The notes beneath the pieces were generated by a model that worked only from the letters and a program-made list of their open reading frames with translations, was not told the origin of the DNA and did no database searches. A program made the position numbers and the translations under genes. A stretch of 64,000 nt of DNA, from positions 1,601,001-1,665,000 of the forward strand of contig NZ_CP016268.1 of assembly GCF_001677435.1 (NCBI RefSeq), in the 5' to 3' direction. Below are positions 17,772-27,275 of this stretch, piece by piece. The DNA is from Woeseia oceani. Its GTDB lineage: Bacteria > Pseudomonadota > Gammaproteobacteria > Steroidobacterales > Woeseiaceae. Each line of letters starts with the position of its first letter. Position 1 is the stretch's first letter.

Positions 17772-18192
17772 TCGTTCGAACGACACTGATCTGCAGGGGC
17801 GGTGCGTGATCATCGTCTGATTGCGTTGGTCGCTACATCGCTGGCCCTTTTCACCGGCCCGGCGGTTCCTCTCTCATTGCATTCTTTCCGATCAATCAGG
17901 TGCACAATGGCGGGGCATGTCTGGCCCTGCCGTCGCAAGAATGCGCCTGTCGGTAAGGTGCATTCCGGTGATGAATTGCTGGCGATGCCGGTGAGCGCCT
18001 CGTTCGTGCTGCAATTTTCCGCTATCAGTCCGGTTTGCCTGCTCTTCGTCCAATCCCTTGCAGGACGGGCTTTATGGCTTTGCATTTGGTCACAGGGAGG
18101 CTTCCAATTTGACTGAATGTTTGTTCAATTAAGGTGGACTCGGTGAAACGCAACAGCCATAATGCCGGCTTGGCCACTGTCGGGTTGAACGT
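17772..18192. other. Intergenic region upstream of the five-gene operon
   Basis: About 420 bases. Short open frames on both strands (17802-18116 plus, 17810-18085 minus) overlap each other and show no domain or codon pattern that supports either. The right end holds the promoter region of the operon starting at 18193, with a candidate TetR-type operator at 18112-18129. Confidence 0.5.
18112..18129. promoter_or_regulatory. Candidate TetR-type operator, weaker relative of the 29932 site
   Basis: The sequence ACTGAATGTTTGTTCAAT matches the near-palindrome at 29932-29949 at 13 of 18 positions and contains TGAA-N6-TTCA. It ends 63 bases before the start codon of the operon's first gene, a plausible repressor position. 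The match is modest, so this is a hypothesis. Confidence 0.35.
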
Positions 18193-19272
18193 ATGGACAG
18201 AAGACAATTTCTCAGTACCAGCGGTCTGGGAGCGGTCGGCGTCAGTTCGAGCGCTTTCGCGAAATCATCGCCGCGTACATTAACCATGGTCACCTCCTGG
18301 CCAGCGGGTTTTCCCGGGCTCGGGACCAGTGCGAACCGCGTCGCAAAGCGTATTGAGGCGGCAAGCGGCGGTGAGCTGATCGTTAAGGTGTTTGCCGCTG
18401 GTGAACGGGTGGGGCCGTTCGAGGTATTCGACGCAGTAGCCGGCGGCCAAGCGGATTTGTACCATTCGGCCGATTACTACCAGCAATCCAAATCACCTGC
18501 CTACAACTTCTTCACTGCTATTCCTTTCGGCATGACGGCGACGGAATTGGCGGGCTGGCTATTGCACGGCGGAGGTCACGAGTTGTGGGACGAACTCTCG
18601 GCTCCATTCAATATCAAGCCGCTACTGTGCACCAATACGGGCGCACAGATGGGCGGCTGGTTCAATCGCGAGATACGCCGAATTGAAGATTTTGACGGGC
18701 TCAGAATACGCATGCCGGGACTTGGTGGTACCGCCCTGCAAAAACTGGGCGCAGTCCCGGTAAACCTTGCGGGCGGTGAAATTCGAGGCGCTCTCAAGGA
18801 CGGCTCTCTGGATGCTGCCGAGTGGGTTGGTCCCTGGAACGATCTTGCCGCCGGCATGCACGAAGTGGCGTCACACTACTACTATCCGGGGTTCCACGAA
18901 CCCGGCGGTTCGCTTGCATTGGGCGTGAACCTCGATATATGGGACAGTCTGGGCGAGCGCTTGCAGGCGTTACTGCAGGAGGTCACCACCGCGGAGTATA
19001 TTCGGTCACTTACCGAGTTCAATGTGCAGAATTCGGCGGCACTGACAGTGCTCGACGAACAGCACGGCGTACGGCCGACAACTTTCAACGAAGAAGTCAT
19101 GAGATCAATCGCGAAGTACGCTGACGAGGCGGTTGCAGAGATCGCTGATCGAAACGCATTGACGCGGAAGGTCTTCGAGAGCTTCAACGCCGCTCGAGCG
19201 GATGCGATGCGTTGGGCAGTATTTGGGGAAGATGCCTTTACCGCGGCGAGGCGCAAGCACTATGCGGGCTAG
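18193..19272 (+). CDS. TRAP-type (DctP family) solute-binding protein
   Basis: The 359-residue protein resembles DctP-family periplasmic binding proteins: TMVTSWPAGFPG at the start of the mature part, FDGLRIRMPGLGG at ~170-185 (the conserved region with the carboxylate-binding Arg), and AAEWVGPWND. The N-terminus MDRRQFLSTSG is Tat-like, with the twin Arg followed by QFL. TRAP systems need DctQ and DctM membrane subunits; none is present nearby, so this is an orphan binding protein. It is the first gene of a tight operon: its last 11 bases overlap the next gene. The ligand in this family is usually an organic or amino acid carboxylate. Confidence 0.88.
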   Translation: MDRRQFLSTSGLGAVGVSSSAFAKSSPRTLTMVTSWPAGFPGLGTSANRVAKRIEAASGGELIVKVFAAGERVGPFEVFDAVAGGQADLYHSADYYQQSKSPAYNFFTAIPFGMTATELAGWLLHGGGHELWDELSAPFNIKPLLCTNTGAQMGGWFNREIRRIEDFDGLRIRMPGLGGTALQKLGAVPVNLAGGEIRGALKDGSLDAAEWVGPWNDLAAGMHEVASHYYYPGFHEPGGSLALGVNLDIWDSLGERLQALLQEVTTAEYIRSLTEFNVQNSAALTVLDEQHGVRPTTFNEEVMRSIAKYADEAVAEIADRNALTRKVFESFNAARADAMRWAVFGEDAFTAARRKHYAG

Positions 19273-20107
19273 CACGGCGACCAACGTTGCATGGACTGTC
19301 TCGGCGGCCCGTGCGCAAGCTGCCCTTGTTGCGTTGCTACTTGTTACAACGTTGATGCTTGCCGCGTGCACTCCGCCGATAGAGGGTGCCGCAAGGGATT
19401 GCCATTGGCGAGTCGCGTGGGATCCCTATGAGCCGTACTCGTATTCTGCGGGCAGCGATCTGCCGCTCGGATTCGATATCGACGTTGTAACTGAAGTTGC
19501 TGCCAGAGTTGGTTGTACAGTGTCGTTCGAAGAGATGGCGTGGGGCAAGATTCTTGAGGCGCTGGAAAGCGGCGCCGCCGATGTGACGGTCGGCACGGGC
19601 TACAAGAACGACCGAGCGGCCTGGTCCTGGTATTCCGAGAGCTATCGTAAGGAAGTCATTGGTCTGCTTGTTAGAAGCGGTACCGTGGCTGATTTTCCGG
19701 GTACGACAGTTGACGAGGTGTTGGCGAGCGGACTGGTATTTGGCAAGACCGTTGATGATATGTATGCAGCGCCACTTGAGAGTGCGTTTGCTCGCTATCC
19801 GGCGCAGATAAAAGACCGTGTCACTGAGGCAGAGAATCTCCAGCGTTTACTTGAACAGTCCATCGACGGATTCTTGATCGAAGTGAACGTCGCTGCAGCC
19901 CTGATTGCACGACTCGATGCAGCAAATGCGGTTGAATTTCACAGAATGAAATTCGATGCAGGTACGTACCGACTGCAGATGAGCAAAAAGACAGTCACTC
20001 CGGAGCGGCTGGCTGACGTCAATGCTGCTCTACAAGCGCTGGCGCAATCAGGCTGGCTGGAACGCGGTATCGAGGCCTACGGCATACAGGGTTTAGTCAA
20101 AGAATGA
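19262..20107 (+). CDS. Family 3 extracellular solute-binding lipoprotein
   Basis: The 281-residue product has a lipoprotein signal with lipobox LAAC (Cys36) and a mature part like amino-acid-type (SBP_bac_3) binding proteins: LPLGFDIDVVTEVAARVGC, then AWGKILEALESGAADV and an Asp/Arg-bearing GTGYKNDRAAW region. The open frame extends back to 19202, but that would overlap the preceding gene heavily; the ATG at 19262 is preferred. No ABC permease or ATPase lies in this operon. The protein may deliver ligand to a distant transporter or to the amine oxidase encoded next, or act as a sensor. The function of a second orphan binding protein here is unclear. Confidence 0.85.
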   Translation: MRASTATNVAWTVSAARAQAALVALLLVTTLMLAACTPPIEGAARDCHWRVAWDPYEPYSYSAGSDLPLGFDIDVVTEVAARVGCTVSFEEMAWGKILEALESGAADVTVGTGYKNDRAAWSWYSESYRKEVIGLLVRSGTVADFPGTTVDEVLASGLVFGKTVDDMYAAPLESAFARYPAQIKDRVTEAENLQRLLEQSIDGFLIEVNVAAALIARLDAANAVEFHRMKFDAGTYRLQMSKKTVTPERLADVNAALQALAQSGWLERGIEAYGIQGLVKE

Positions 20108-20117
20108 AGAGGGCCGA

Positions 20118-21764
20118 ATGAAATTAACTCGCAGGCAGTTTGTTGAACGTGTCGGCAAGATGGGGTTTGGTGCCGCTTTCATTTCCATGCAGGCGTTGGG
20201 AATGTTGCCGGCGGAACGTGGCAATCAATCGCTTCCCGAGCTTCAATCTGACTCCGGAAGAGGTAAGTCAGTAGTTGTTCTTGGTGCAGGTGTATCCGGC
20301 CTGGCGACGGCGTTCGAGCTATTGCGCGCCGGCTATGAGGTGACCGTTCTGGAAGCCTCCAATCGCTCTGGCGGCAGAAACCGGACGATACGCAAGGGGG
20401 ATGTCGTTCAGGAGTTGAACGGCGTGACCCAGGCCTGCGAATGGGAGGAGGGACTCTATTTTAACGCCGGTCCGTCGCGGATTTCATCGCAGCATTGGCG
20501 CGTGCTCAACTATTGCAGTCAGTTTTCCGTGCCGCTTGAAGTACAGATTACGACCAATCGTGCGGCGCTGTATCACGACGACAAAGCATTCGGTGGCCGT
20601 TCCATCGAAAACCGTCAATTGCACTACGACACTCGCGGCTACATTTCCGAACTGCTGAGTAAGTGCATCAATCAAGGCGCGCTGGACCGCGAGTTGACCG
20701 ACGGCGATAAAGAGACACTGCTGGAGTTTCTGCAGGAGTTCGGTGACCTCACTTCCAGCGGAGACTATGCCGGCTCTACTCGTGCAGGGTATGCACGCCT
20801 GCCGTCGGCGGGATTGGATTTTGGTGAGCAGCGCAAGCCGCTGGCCTTTCGGGACTTGTTGGATGCAAAATTCTGGGGCTGGATGTTCAACGAAGACGAG
20901 ATATTCGGTCATCAGGCGACGATGTTTCAGCCGGTTGGCGGTATGGACAAGCTGGTTACCGCATTTACGGATCGCTTGCCAGTGGGGGTTGTTCAGTCGA
21001 ATTGCATTGTTGTCGAGATCATCAACAGCGACCACGGTGTTGAGGTTGTCTACCGACAAACAGAGCCTGGCAGTTTGCCGGTCTTCGATACTCCGCAACA
21101 GAATATTCCGCACCGTTTCGGCTTCGACCACCTCGGCGAGCGCGCGACATTGAAGGCTGACTACTGCGTTACCACAATTCCGTTTGCTGGCTACAAATAT
21201 ATCGAGAACAACTTTTCGGAACAGAAGAAACAAGCCATCGCCAAAGGCCAACATTACGAGAACTCGGTAAAGACCGCGTGGCAATCGCGACGCTGGTGGG
21301 AAGAGGATCTCGGAATATTTGGTGGCGTGACGTACACGACGCGGGACATCGAGCAGATCTGGTACCCAAGCAACGGATTCTTTGAGAAATACGGCACGAT
21401 TGTCACCAGCTACAACGACGGTGAGGTTGGCCATCAATGGCACATGATGTCGCCGCAAGATCGTGCAGCTGCCGCCCGCGTAAGTACAGAACACGTGCAT
21501 CCGGGCTACGGCAAAGAGCTGCAGCATCCGATTTCGTTCGCCTGGCGCACAGTGCCGTTCAGCTGGGGCGCCTGGCCTGCGTGGGAGCCCGATGACAGTG
21601 ATGCCACTACAGCCATGTACGGGCAAATGATTCAGCCGGAGGGTTCGGTCTATTTTGCCGGGGATATTGCCAGCTTGTGGGCCGGCTGGATGGAAGGCGC
21701 ATTTGCCGCTGCACACTCGGCTGTGGCCATGATCGACGAGAGAACTCGGGGGAGCAAAGCGTGA
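20118..21764 (+). CDS. Tat-exported flavin amine oxidase / L-amino-acid oxidase type
   Basis: The 548-residue flavoprotein begins with LTRRQFVERVG, a Tat signal motif. It has an FAD-binding GAGVSGL at residues 56-62 followed by VTVLEASNRSGGR, typical of monoamine-oxidase-like enzymes, and a C-terminal SVYFAGDIASLWAGWMEGA that closes the flavin site. It should oxidise an amine or L-amino acid in the periplasm to an imine, then an aldehyde or keto acid plus ammonia and hydrogen peroxide. It starts 10 bases after the binding-protein gene and its stop overlaps the start of the PhoX-like gene. An aldehyde dehydrogenase in the same operon could process an aldehyde product. Confidence 0.9.
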   Translation: MKLTRRQFVERVGKMGFGAAFISMQALGMLPAERGNQSLPELQSDSGRGKSVVVLGAGVSGLATAFELLRAGYEVTVLEASNRSGGRNRTIRKGDVVQELNGVTQACEWEEGLYFNAGPSRISSQHWRVLNYCSQFSVPLEVQITTNRAALYHDDKAFGGRSIENRQLHYDTRGYISELLSKCINQGALDRELTDGDKETLLEFLQEFGDLTSSGDYAGSTRAGYARLPSAGLDFGEQRKPLAFRDLLDAKFWGWMFNEDEIFGHQATMFQPVGGMDKLVTAFTDRLPVGVVQSNCIVVEIINSDHGVEVVYRQTEPGSLPVFDTPQQNIPHRFGFDHLGERATLKADYCVTTIPFAGYKYIENNFSEQKKQAIAKGQHYENSVKTAWQSRRWWEEDLGIFGGVTYTTRDIEQIWYPSNGFFEKYGTIVTSYNDGEVGHQWHMMSPQDRAAAARVSTEHVHPGYGKELQHPISFAWRTVPFSWGAWPAWEPDDSDATTAMYGQMIQPEGSVYFAGDIASLWAGWMEGAFAAAHSAVAMIDERTRGSKA

Positions 21765-23752
21765 GCGAGTGGGAGAGCAAGGATCCGGAGGGCGACGAAA
21801 AAACCCGGGTATTCAATGACAAAGGCAGTTCGAGGGTTCGCCGGTCGTGGTCTACCCAAACGGATTTTCGTGATGTTCTGGAGGCTCGGCTCGGGCGCAG
21901 AGAGTTTGTCGCGGCCGGTCTGGCAGCCACCTTGTTGCCGATGTCCTCGTTGCTGGCCGGTTGCGGCGGTCAGAATGCCGAACTGGATGCCGGCCCTGGC
22001 CCGGATCCGGGATCAACTTTGTCGTTCGGCGAAGTGGCTTACGACAAGGCTGCTGAAGACATACTGCCCGATGGCTATTCGCGCCAAATTCTGATCAGTT
22101 GGGGCGACCCAATGAAGGCCGGCGGACCGTCGTTTGCCGCCGACAATACGGACGTGGAGACGGCGCTCCAGCAGTTCGGCTACAACAACGATTTCCTCGC
22201 CTACCTGCCGATGGATGCAAACCAGAAAGCATCTGAGCACGGGTTGTTGGTGGTCAATCACGAGTACCCGTTGCCATGGTTGATGTGGAGTGGTCTGGAC
22301 GAAAGCAATGCCGCGGCGACAATGACCAGGGAGCAGGTTGATGTCTCAATGGCCGCAGTAGGCCTTTCAGTGCTTGAGGTTAAACGTGAAGGGAGCGAGT
22401 GGCAGTTGGTTACCGACAGCCGTTTTAATCGTCGGCTGTCTGCCTTTACGCCCATGGACATACGCGGCCCGGCACGTGGCCATCCGCGCATGCGTACCAG
22501 CGACGACCCGGGCGGCACGACAGTGCTAGGCACGCACGACAACTGCAATGGCGGCGTAACGCCGTGGGGCACGGTGCTGAGTGGTGAAGAGGGCTCGGCT
22601 GATTTCTTCAAGGGTAATTACGAGAATACGGAAGACAGCGCACACTTTGCGCGTTATTACTACGATGCACAAAGCGCTACTGGTGATTATGGTTGGGGTC
22701 GTTATCACGCACGCTTTGATCTCGAACAGGAACCGAACGAGGCAAATCGTTTCGAGTGGATCGTCGAGGTTGATCCGTTTGAGCCGGACAGGCCGCCTGT
22801 CAAACGAACAGCGCTCGGCCGGTTCGCTCACGAGGGTGCGCACACTGTTTTGAACAGCGATGGCAGAGTCGTTGTCTTTATGGGTGACGATTGGGAGTTT
22901 GAGTACATCTATCGCTTCGTGACCGACGCGGTTTACGACCCTTCGAATCGAAGCGCAAACCGCCACTTGCTCGACAACGGCACACTGTCCGTCGCGCAAC
23001 TTGACGAAGACGGCGGATTGCAATGGTTACCCATACGCTTTGGTGAGGGTCCATTGACGGCCGCCAATGGCTTTATGGATCAGGGTGATGTGTTGATTCA
23101 AACCCGTCGAGCGGCGGATCTGCTTGGTGCTACACCGATGGATGCACCGGAGGGTTTCGTCAGTGATCCGAAGCGCGGCGTGCTGTTCCTTGCGCTGACC
23201 CAGAATCGCGACCGCACGCAGAACCAGGTATCGGCTGCGAATCCGCGTGCCAATAACGAGTTCGGCCATTTGCTGGAGCTGTTCGCGCCGTCCATCGACG
23301 GCGGTAAGCACGACTACGCAGCAGATCGCTTCGAGTGGTCGCTCATGCTGCTTTGTGGAGATCGCGCCGAAGCCGCGCCGTTTCACCCGGAGACGGCTGA
23401 GCGCAGTCGCTTCACTGATCCGGATAATCTTTCCGTCGACCCAATGGGTCGTCTGTGGGTGTGTTCGGATGATGGCAATGGCACGCGGGATGCGCTGTAC
23501 GTGATGGAGACGGAAGGTCCGGAACGCAACCTGAGTCGGCGATTCTACATGCCGCCGCTGGAGTCGGAATGTTGCAGCCCGGCATTTACGCCGGACGGCC
23601 GCACCTTGTTTCTTGCGGTTCAGCACCCGGGCGAAGAAGCGAGCAGTCTTGAATCAACGGTAACCCGTTGGCCGGAACTGAAGCCCGGCGAGCCACCGCG
23701 GCCGTCGGTTATTGTAATTACGCGCGATGATGGCGCGGTTATTGGCAGCTAA
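21761..23752 (+). CDS. PhoX family (DUF839) phosphatase-like protein, Tat-type N-terminus
   Basis: The 663-residue protein belongs to the PhoX/DUF839 family of six-bladed-propeller metalloenzymes. Family landmarks are VNHEYPLPWLMW, THDNCNGGVTPWGT and LSGEEG, EPDR/KRTALGRFAHEGA and MGDDWEFEYIYRF, then DNLSVDPMGRLWVCSDDG. The N-terminal GRREFVAAGLAA is a Tat motif preceded by an unusually long ~50-residue hydrophilic leader, and a SLLAGCGG segment follows it. The chosen GTG overlaps the preceding stop as GTGA, a sign of translational coupling. Known PhoX proteins are alkaline phosphatases with an iron-calcium centre, but many DUF839 members are uncharacterised; phosphatase activity in this amine operon is not assured. 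Confidence 0.85.
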   Translation: MSEWESKDPEGDEKTRVFNDKGSSRVRRSWSTQTDFRDVLEARLGRREFVAAGLAATLLPMSSLLAGCGGQNAELDAGPGPDPGSTLSFGEVAYDKAAEDILPDGYSRQILISWGDPMKAGGPSFAADNTDVETALQQFGYNNDFLAYLPMDANQKASEHGLLVVNHEYPLPWLMWSGLDESNAAATMTREQVDVSMAAVGLSVLEVKREGSEWQLVTDSRFNRRLSAFTPMDIRGPARGHPRMRTSDDPGGTTVLGTHDNCNGGVTPWGTVLSGEEGSADFFKGNYENTEDSAHFARYYYDAQSATGDYGWGRYHARFDLEQEPNEANRFEWIVEVDPFEPDRPPVKRTALGRFAHEGAHTVLNSDGRVVVFMGDDWEFEYIYRFVTDAVYDPSNRSANRHLLDNGTLSVAQLDEDGGLQWLPIRFGEGPLTAANGFMDQGDVLIQTRRAADLLGATPMDAPEGFVSDPKRGVLFLALTQNRDRTQNQVSAANPRANNEFGHLLELFAPSIDGGKHDYAADRFEWSLMLLCGDRAEAAPFHPETAERSRFTDPDNLSVDPMGRLWVCSDDGNGTRDALYVMETEGPERNLSRRFYMPPLESECCSPAFTPDGRTLFLAVQHPGEEASSLESTVTRWPELKPGEPPRPSVIVITRDDGAVIGS

Positions 23753-23769
23753 AGGTAAGTCGGAAATTT

Positions 23770-25263
23770 ATGTGTGCATTGTCCAAAGACGACTGGCTGC
23801 GGCGGGCTTCGAAGCTGCGACCCGACGGCAATCATTTTATTGCCGGCCGATCGATGGCGTCACTCGACGGGCGCTCGTTCGATATTGTCAATCCCGCGAC
23901 TGCGGCAGTACACAGTACGGCAGCTCGAGGTTCGGCGCAGGATATAGACGCGGCGGTCCTGGCCGCGCGCCGGGCGTTTCCTGCATGGTCCGGCATGGCG
24001 CCGCGTGAGCGCTTGCGCGTACTTATGGATTTTGCGGATCGCATCGAAGCGGACGGTGAAAATCTGGCGCTGATGGACACGCTCGACATGGGAATGCCCA
24101 TCAGCAACATGATTGATGGCGAAGTGCCAGAAGCGGCCGGCATCTTTCGATTTTTCGCGGAAACCATCGATAAGCTCAATGGCCAAGTCACCCGCACGGA
24201 TGTTTCGGCATTCAACTACATACTTCACGAACCGCTCGGCGTGGTGGGTGCCATTACACCGTGGAATTTTCCGCTGACACAAGCCGCCGGCAAGATCGCG
24301 CCGGCACTGGCGGCTGGCAATACACTCGTCCTGAAGCCCTCCGAAGAATCGCCCTTAAGCGCGACACGTATGGCTCAACTGTTCATTGAGGCGGGCGGAC
24401 CTCCCGGAGTCTTCAACGTCGTAAATGGCCTGGGCGCGGAGGCGGGTAAAGCGCTGGCGCTGCACATGGACGTTGCGAAGATCGCGTTCACCGGTTCGGT
24501 TGCTGTTGGCCGCAAGATGATGGTCTATTCCGGCGAGAGCAACCTGAAGCACGTTGCAACCGAGCTGGGCGGTAAATCACCACAAATCATTCTTGCCGAT
24601 GTTGGTGACGTCGACTTCGCTGTCGATTGTGCAATTCACGGGATTTTCGGCAACACTGGGCAGGTATGCAATGCCGCATCGAGAATGCTGGTACACGCCA
24701 GCGTTCACGATGAGTTTGTCGAAAAGCTCACTGCGCTGACGCCCAGCTACTACTTGCCGGGTGATCCACTTGACCCCGGGACGACATTGGGCCCGTTAGT
24801 CAGTCAGCGTCAGCAAGAGACCGTTCTTGGCTACCTGGAGACCGGTCGCCAGGAAGGTGCAACACTCGTTTTTGGTGGCAATCGACCTGCAGCGTTCGAC
24901 ACCGGCTACTACGTCGAGCCAAGTTTGTTTACGGGCGTCGACAACGGTATGAGGATTGCGCAGGAGGAAATCTTCGGCCCTGTCGCGTCGGTCATTCGTG
25001 TGCAATCCGACGAAGAGGCCATCCAGATAGCGAACGATTCGATCTACGGCCTGACCGCCAGTGTATTTACCCGTGACCTCGCCAAAGCGCATCGCCTGGC
25101 GCGCGACATTCAGGCGGGTGTGGTATGGATCAATACGATCAACGAATCCGACATGACGATGCCATGGGGCGGAGTAAAACAATCGGGCAATGGCCGCGAC
25201 AACTGTCTCGCAACCATGTACTCCTACCTGCAGACCAAGAGTGTCTGGACAAAACTGGCCTAA
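23770..25263 (+). CDS. Aldehyde dehydrogenase, PuuC-like
   Basis: The 497-residue enzyme is a complete NAD(P)-dependent aldehyde dehydrogenase. It has TPWNFPL (Asn165), FTGSVAVGR, TELGGKSPQ with general base Glu265, GQVC with catalytic Cys300, and EEIFGPV. Overall it is closest in feel to gamma-glutamyl-gamma-aminobutyraldehyde dehydrogenase (PuuC) and betaine-aldehyde-type enzymes, which oxidise amine-derived aldehydes. It lies 17 bases after the PhoX-like gene as the last gene of the operon. It would suit oxidation of the aldehyde from the flavin amine oxidase. The precise substrate is inference, and no signal peptide is present, so it is cytoplasmic. Confidence 0.92.
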   Translation: MCALSKDDWLRRASKLRPDGNHFIAGRSMASLDGRSFDIVNPATAAVHSTAARGSAQDIDAAVLAARRAFPAWSGMAPRERLRVLMDFADRIEADGENLALMDTLDMGMPISNMIDGEVPEAAGIFRFFAETIDKLNGQVTRTDVSAFNYILHEPLGVVGAITPWNFPLTQAAGKIAPALAAGNTLVLKPSEESPLSATRMAQLFIEAGGPPGVFNVVNGLGAEAGKALALHMDVAKIAFTGSVAVGRKMMVYSGESNLKHVATELGGKSPQIILADVGDVDFAVDCAIHGIFGNTGQVCNAASRMLVHASVHDEFVEKLTALTPSYYLPGDPLDPGTTLGPLVSQRQQETVLGYLETGRQEGATLVFGGNRPAAFDTGYYVEPSLFTGVDNGMRIAQEEIFGPVASVIRVQSDEEAIQIANDSIYGLTASVFTRDLAKAHRLARDIQAGVVWINTINESDMTMPWGGVKQSGNGRDNCLATMYSYLQTKSVWTKLA

Positions 25264-25654
25264 TTCAGGACCAGTCATTCGCCAATGGCGTGCCCGGTAA
25301 TGCGGGCGCTGAGTATTACCGCGACGCTCGCTTTTCCCAGGCGAAGATTGTGCAGGCAACAGTGTGTCCGGTTATACGCGTGTAGTTGTGTTTTCCCAGG
25401 TCTGCATATCTCCCGGCTTTGGCTTTCCAGCAACAGAGCCGGGACAAATAGTGACTCGATTGTACTGGCGTGTGGTGTTGCACGCCGATGAGTCATTGAG
25501 CAGATGATGGCGATCCGACGCCGTAATGAAAAATCGCTCGATATTTCGGGTCGCAATCATGGGTGTCTTGCCGGTGCTGGAAAGTCTTGTTCCAGCGAAC
25601 AGTGGGGTGGCTACCCGATACACCGGCCCGGATTGAATTACAGCTCCCGGCAGG
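25264..25654. other. Convergent intergenic region with weak hairpin
   Basis: Roughly 390 bases separate the converging aldehyde dehydrogenase and PYROXD2-like genes. A stem-loop with 7-base arms CGGTAAT and ATTACCG lies at 25295-25321 and may aid termination of the plus-strand operon. Short frames here show no recognisable protein. Confidence 0.4.
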
Positions 25655-27238
25655 CTACAGCGCGCGCAGCGCAAGTCTCGCGGCGTGATAACCGGGAATG
25701 CCGGACACTCCACCGCCGGGATGCGTGCCGGCACCGCAAATGTACAAACTCTTGATGGGCGTCGTACAGCCAGCGGCGTCGGCGTGCGGACGCATCGTGA
25801 ACAGTTGATTCAATTCGTATTGTCCATGGGCAATATCGCCACCGGTCAAGCCGTACTCGCGTTCCAGGTCCAGAGGCGACAGCGCGGTTTGCGCAGTGAT
25901 CGAAGCTCGAAAATTCGGTGCGTACTTATTAAACGTGTCGATGATGCAGTTGGCGGCTTCCTCGCGGCAATCATCCCAGTTCCTGCCGCCCGACAAATGC
26001 CGGGGAAAGTACCGCGCACTCAGACTGATGATGTGCTTGCCAGCCGGGGCCAGAGTGTCGTCATGAATCGTGGGAATTACCGCCTCGATGATCGGGGAGC
26101 GCGACCAGTTACCGGAGCGTGTGTCATTGAATGCTTCGCGGATGTATTCGATCGAAGGCAATACGTAGATCATGCCCTGATGTTGCGGACCAGGCTCGTT
26201 TCCGGGCTTGCAGAGGAAGTCAGGCAATTCGCTGATGGCGCAGTTCATGCGAAACGTGCCGGATTCCATCCGGTACGCATTGATGTCTTCGCGAAACTCC
26301 GGAGCCAGGTGTTCGGCATCGACGAGCCCGAGAAAGGTACGCTTCGGGTCCGCGTTCGACAGGACGACCTTCGCCTGAATCCGTTCACCGTTATCCAGTT
26401 CGACGCCCGTCGCGGTGCCATTCTCTATCATCACGCGTTTGACGGCAGTACTGGTTCGGATGACCGCGCCGTGACTGACCGCAGCGTCGCAGATCGCATC
26501 CGACACAGCACCCATGCCGCCTTTCGGCAAGCCCCAGGCGCCGGCTACTCCGTTCACTTCGCACAGCTGTCCGTGCAGGAGACGGAATGCTGTTGTAGGT
26601 GTATCCAGGTCGTTCATGTTTCCGGATATGGCGCCAAACGCGTAGGGCAGTTTTGCCTGATCGCTTTCGAGGTAGCGATCAAGCAGACTGCCAGCGCTCT
26701 GTGACATAGCCTGCACGAGGCGGTTGCGGTTCCGCCGTCCCAGTCGAACCAGATCGATGCCTATCCGTGCCCACTCGAGCAGATCGCGCAGCCCGCTTTT
26801 CGAGGTGGGTGGCGGTCGCAACATGCGCTTGGCGAAAAACGTGCTCAGGGGCAGCAGCATTTCGCGCAAGCGTGCCAGACCTTCGACGTCGTTCGCAGAG
26901 AACTTGCGAATCTCCTGGTCATCGTTTGCCGAGTCTCCGGTCAACAGCATGTACTCACTGTCATTAAGCGCGAAAAACTCGTTCTCGACCTGTTTTATCT
27001 CAAGGCCATGTTTGGCGAGTTCGAGGTCCTTGATAATCTGCGGTCGCAAGTAACCAACCACGAACGCGCAACTCGAATTGCGATAGCCGGGTGCAAACTC
27101 TTCAGTCGCTGATGCGCCGCCGACGGTGTAGCGCTTCTCCAGAACGAGGACCCGTTTGCCGGCACGAGCGAGATAGGCGGCTGAGGTCAGGCCGTTGTGG
27201 CCGCCGCCTATCACTATGGCATCGTAATTCGTTGTCAT
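25655..27238 (-). CDS. PYROXD2/CrtI-like FAD-dependent oxidoreductase
   Basis: The 527-residue protein is a phytoene-desaturase-superfamily flavoenzyme closest to the PYROXD2-like group. It has an N-terminal FAD motif GGGHNGLTSAAYLARAGK with VLVLEKRYTVGGASATEE, a mid-protein LPKGGMGAVSDA stretch, and the C-terminal SLYICGAGTHPGGGVSG that completes the flavin site. No carotenoid genes are nearby. It is the last gene of a leftward trio with a PotD-like binding protein and an aminotransferase (37 bases apart). In that setting it may oxidise an amine or modified amino acid. Homologues of this group often sit in amine-utilisation clusters, but its reaction is not known. Confidence 0.88.
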   Translation of the reverse strand: MTTNYDAIVIGGGHNGLTSAAYLARAGKRVLVLEKRYTVGGASATEEFAPGYRNSSCAFVVGYLRPQIIKDLELAKHGLEIKQVENEFFALNDSEYMLLTGDSANDDQEIRKFSANDVEGLARLREMLLPLSTFFAKRMLRPPPTSKSGLRDLLEWARIGIDLVRLGRRNRNRLVQAMSQSAGSLLDRYLESDQAKLPYAFGAISGNMNDLDTPTTAFRLLHGQLCEVNGVAGAWGLPKGGMGAVSDAICDAAVSHGAVIRTSTAVKRVMIENGTATGVELDNGERIQAKVVLSNADPKRTFLGLVDAEHLAPEFREDINAYRMESGTFRMNCAISELPDFLCKPGNEPGPQHQGMIYVLPSIEYIREAFNDTRSGNWSRSPIIEAVIPTIHDDTLAPAGKHIISLSARYFPRHLSGGRNWDDCREEAANCIIDTFNKYAPNFRASITAQTALSPLDLEREYGLTGGDIAHGQYELNQLFTMRPHADAAGCTTPIKSLYICGAGTHPGGGVSGIPGYHAARLALRAL

Positions 27239-27275
27239 CAGGTCCTGACCTCTGCTGCTTTGCGGGTCGCCGCCG

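Noticed and set aside
17802-18116. Short frames on both strands before the five-gene operon
   Set aside because: They overlap each other, have no domain and no convincing ribosome-binding site.
20484-21716. 410-residue minus-strand frame
   Set aside because: It is fully antisense to the flavin amine oxidase, whose FAD motifs are clear; the antisense product has no domain.
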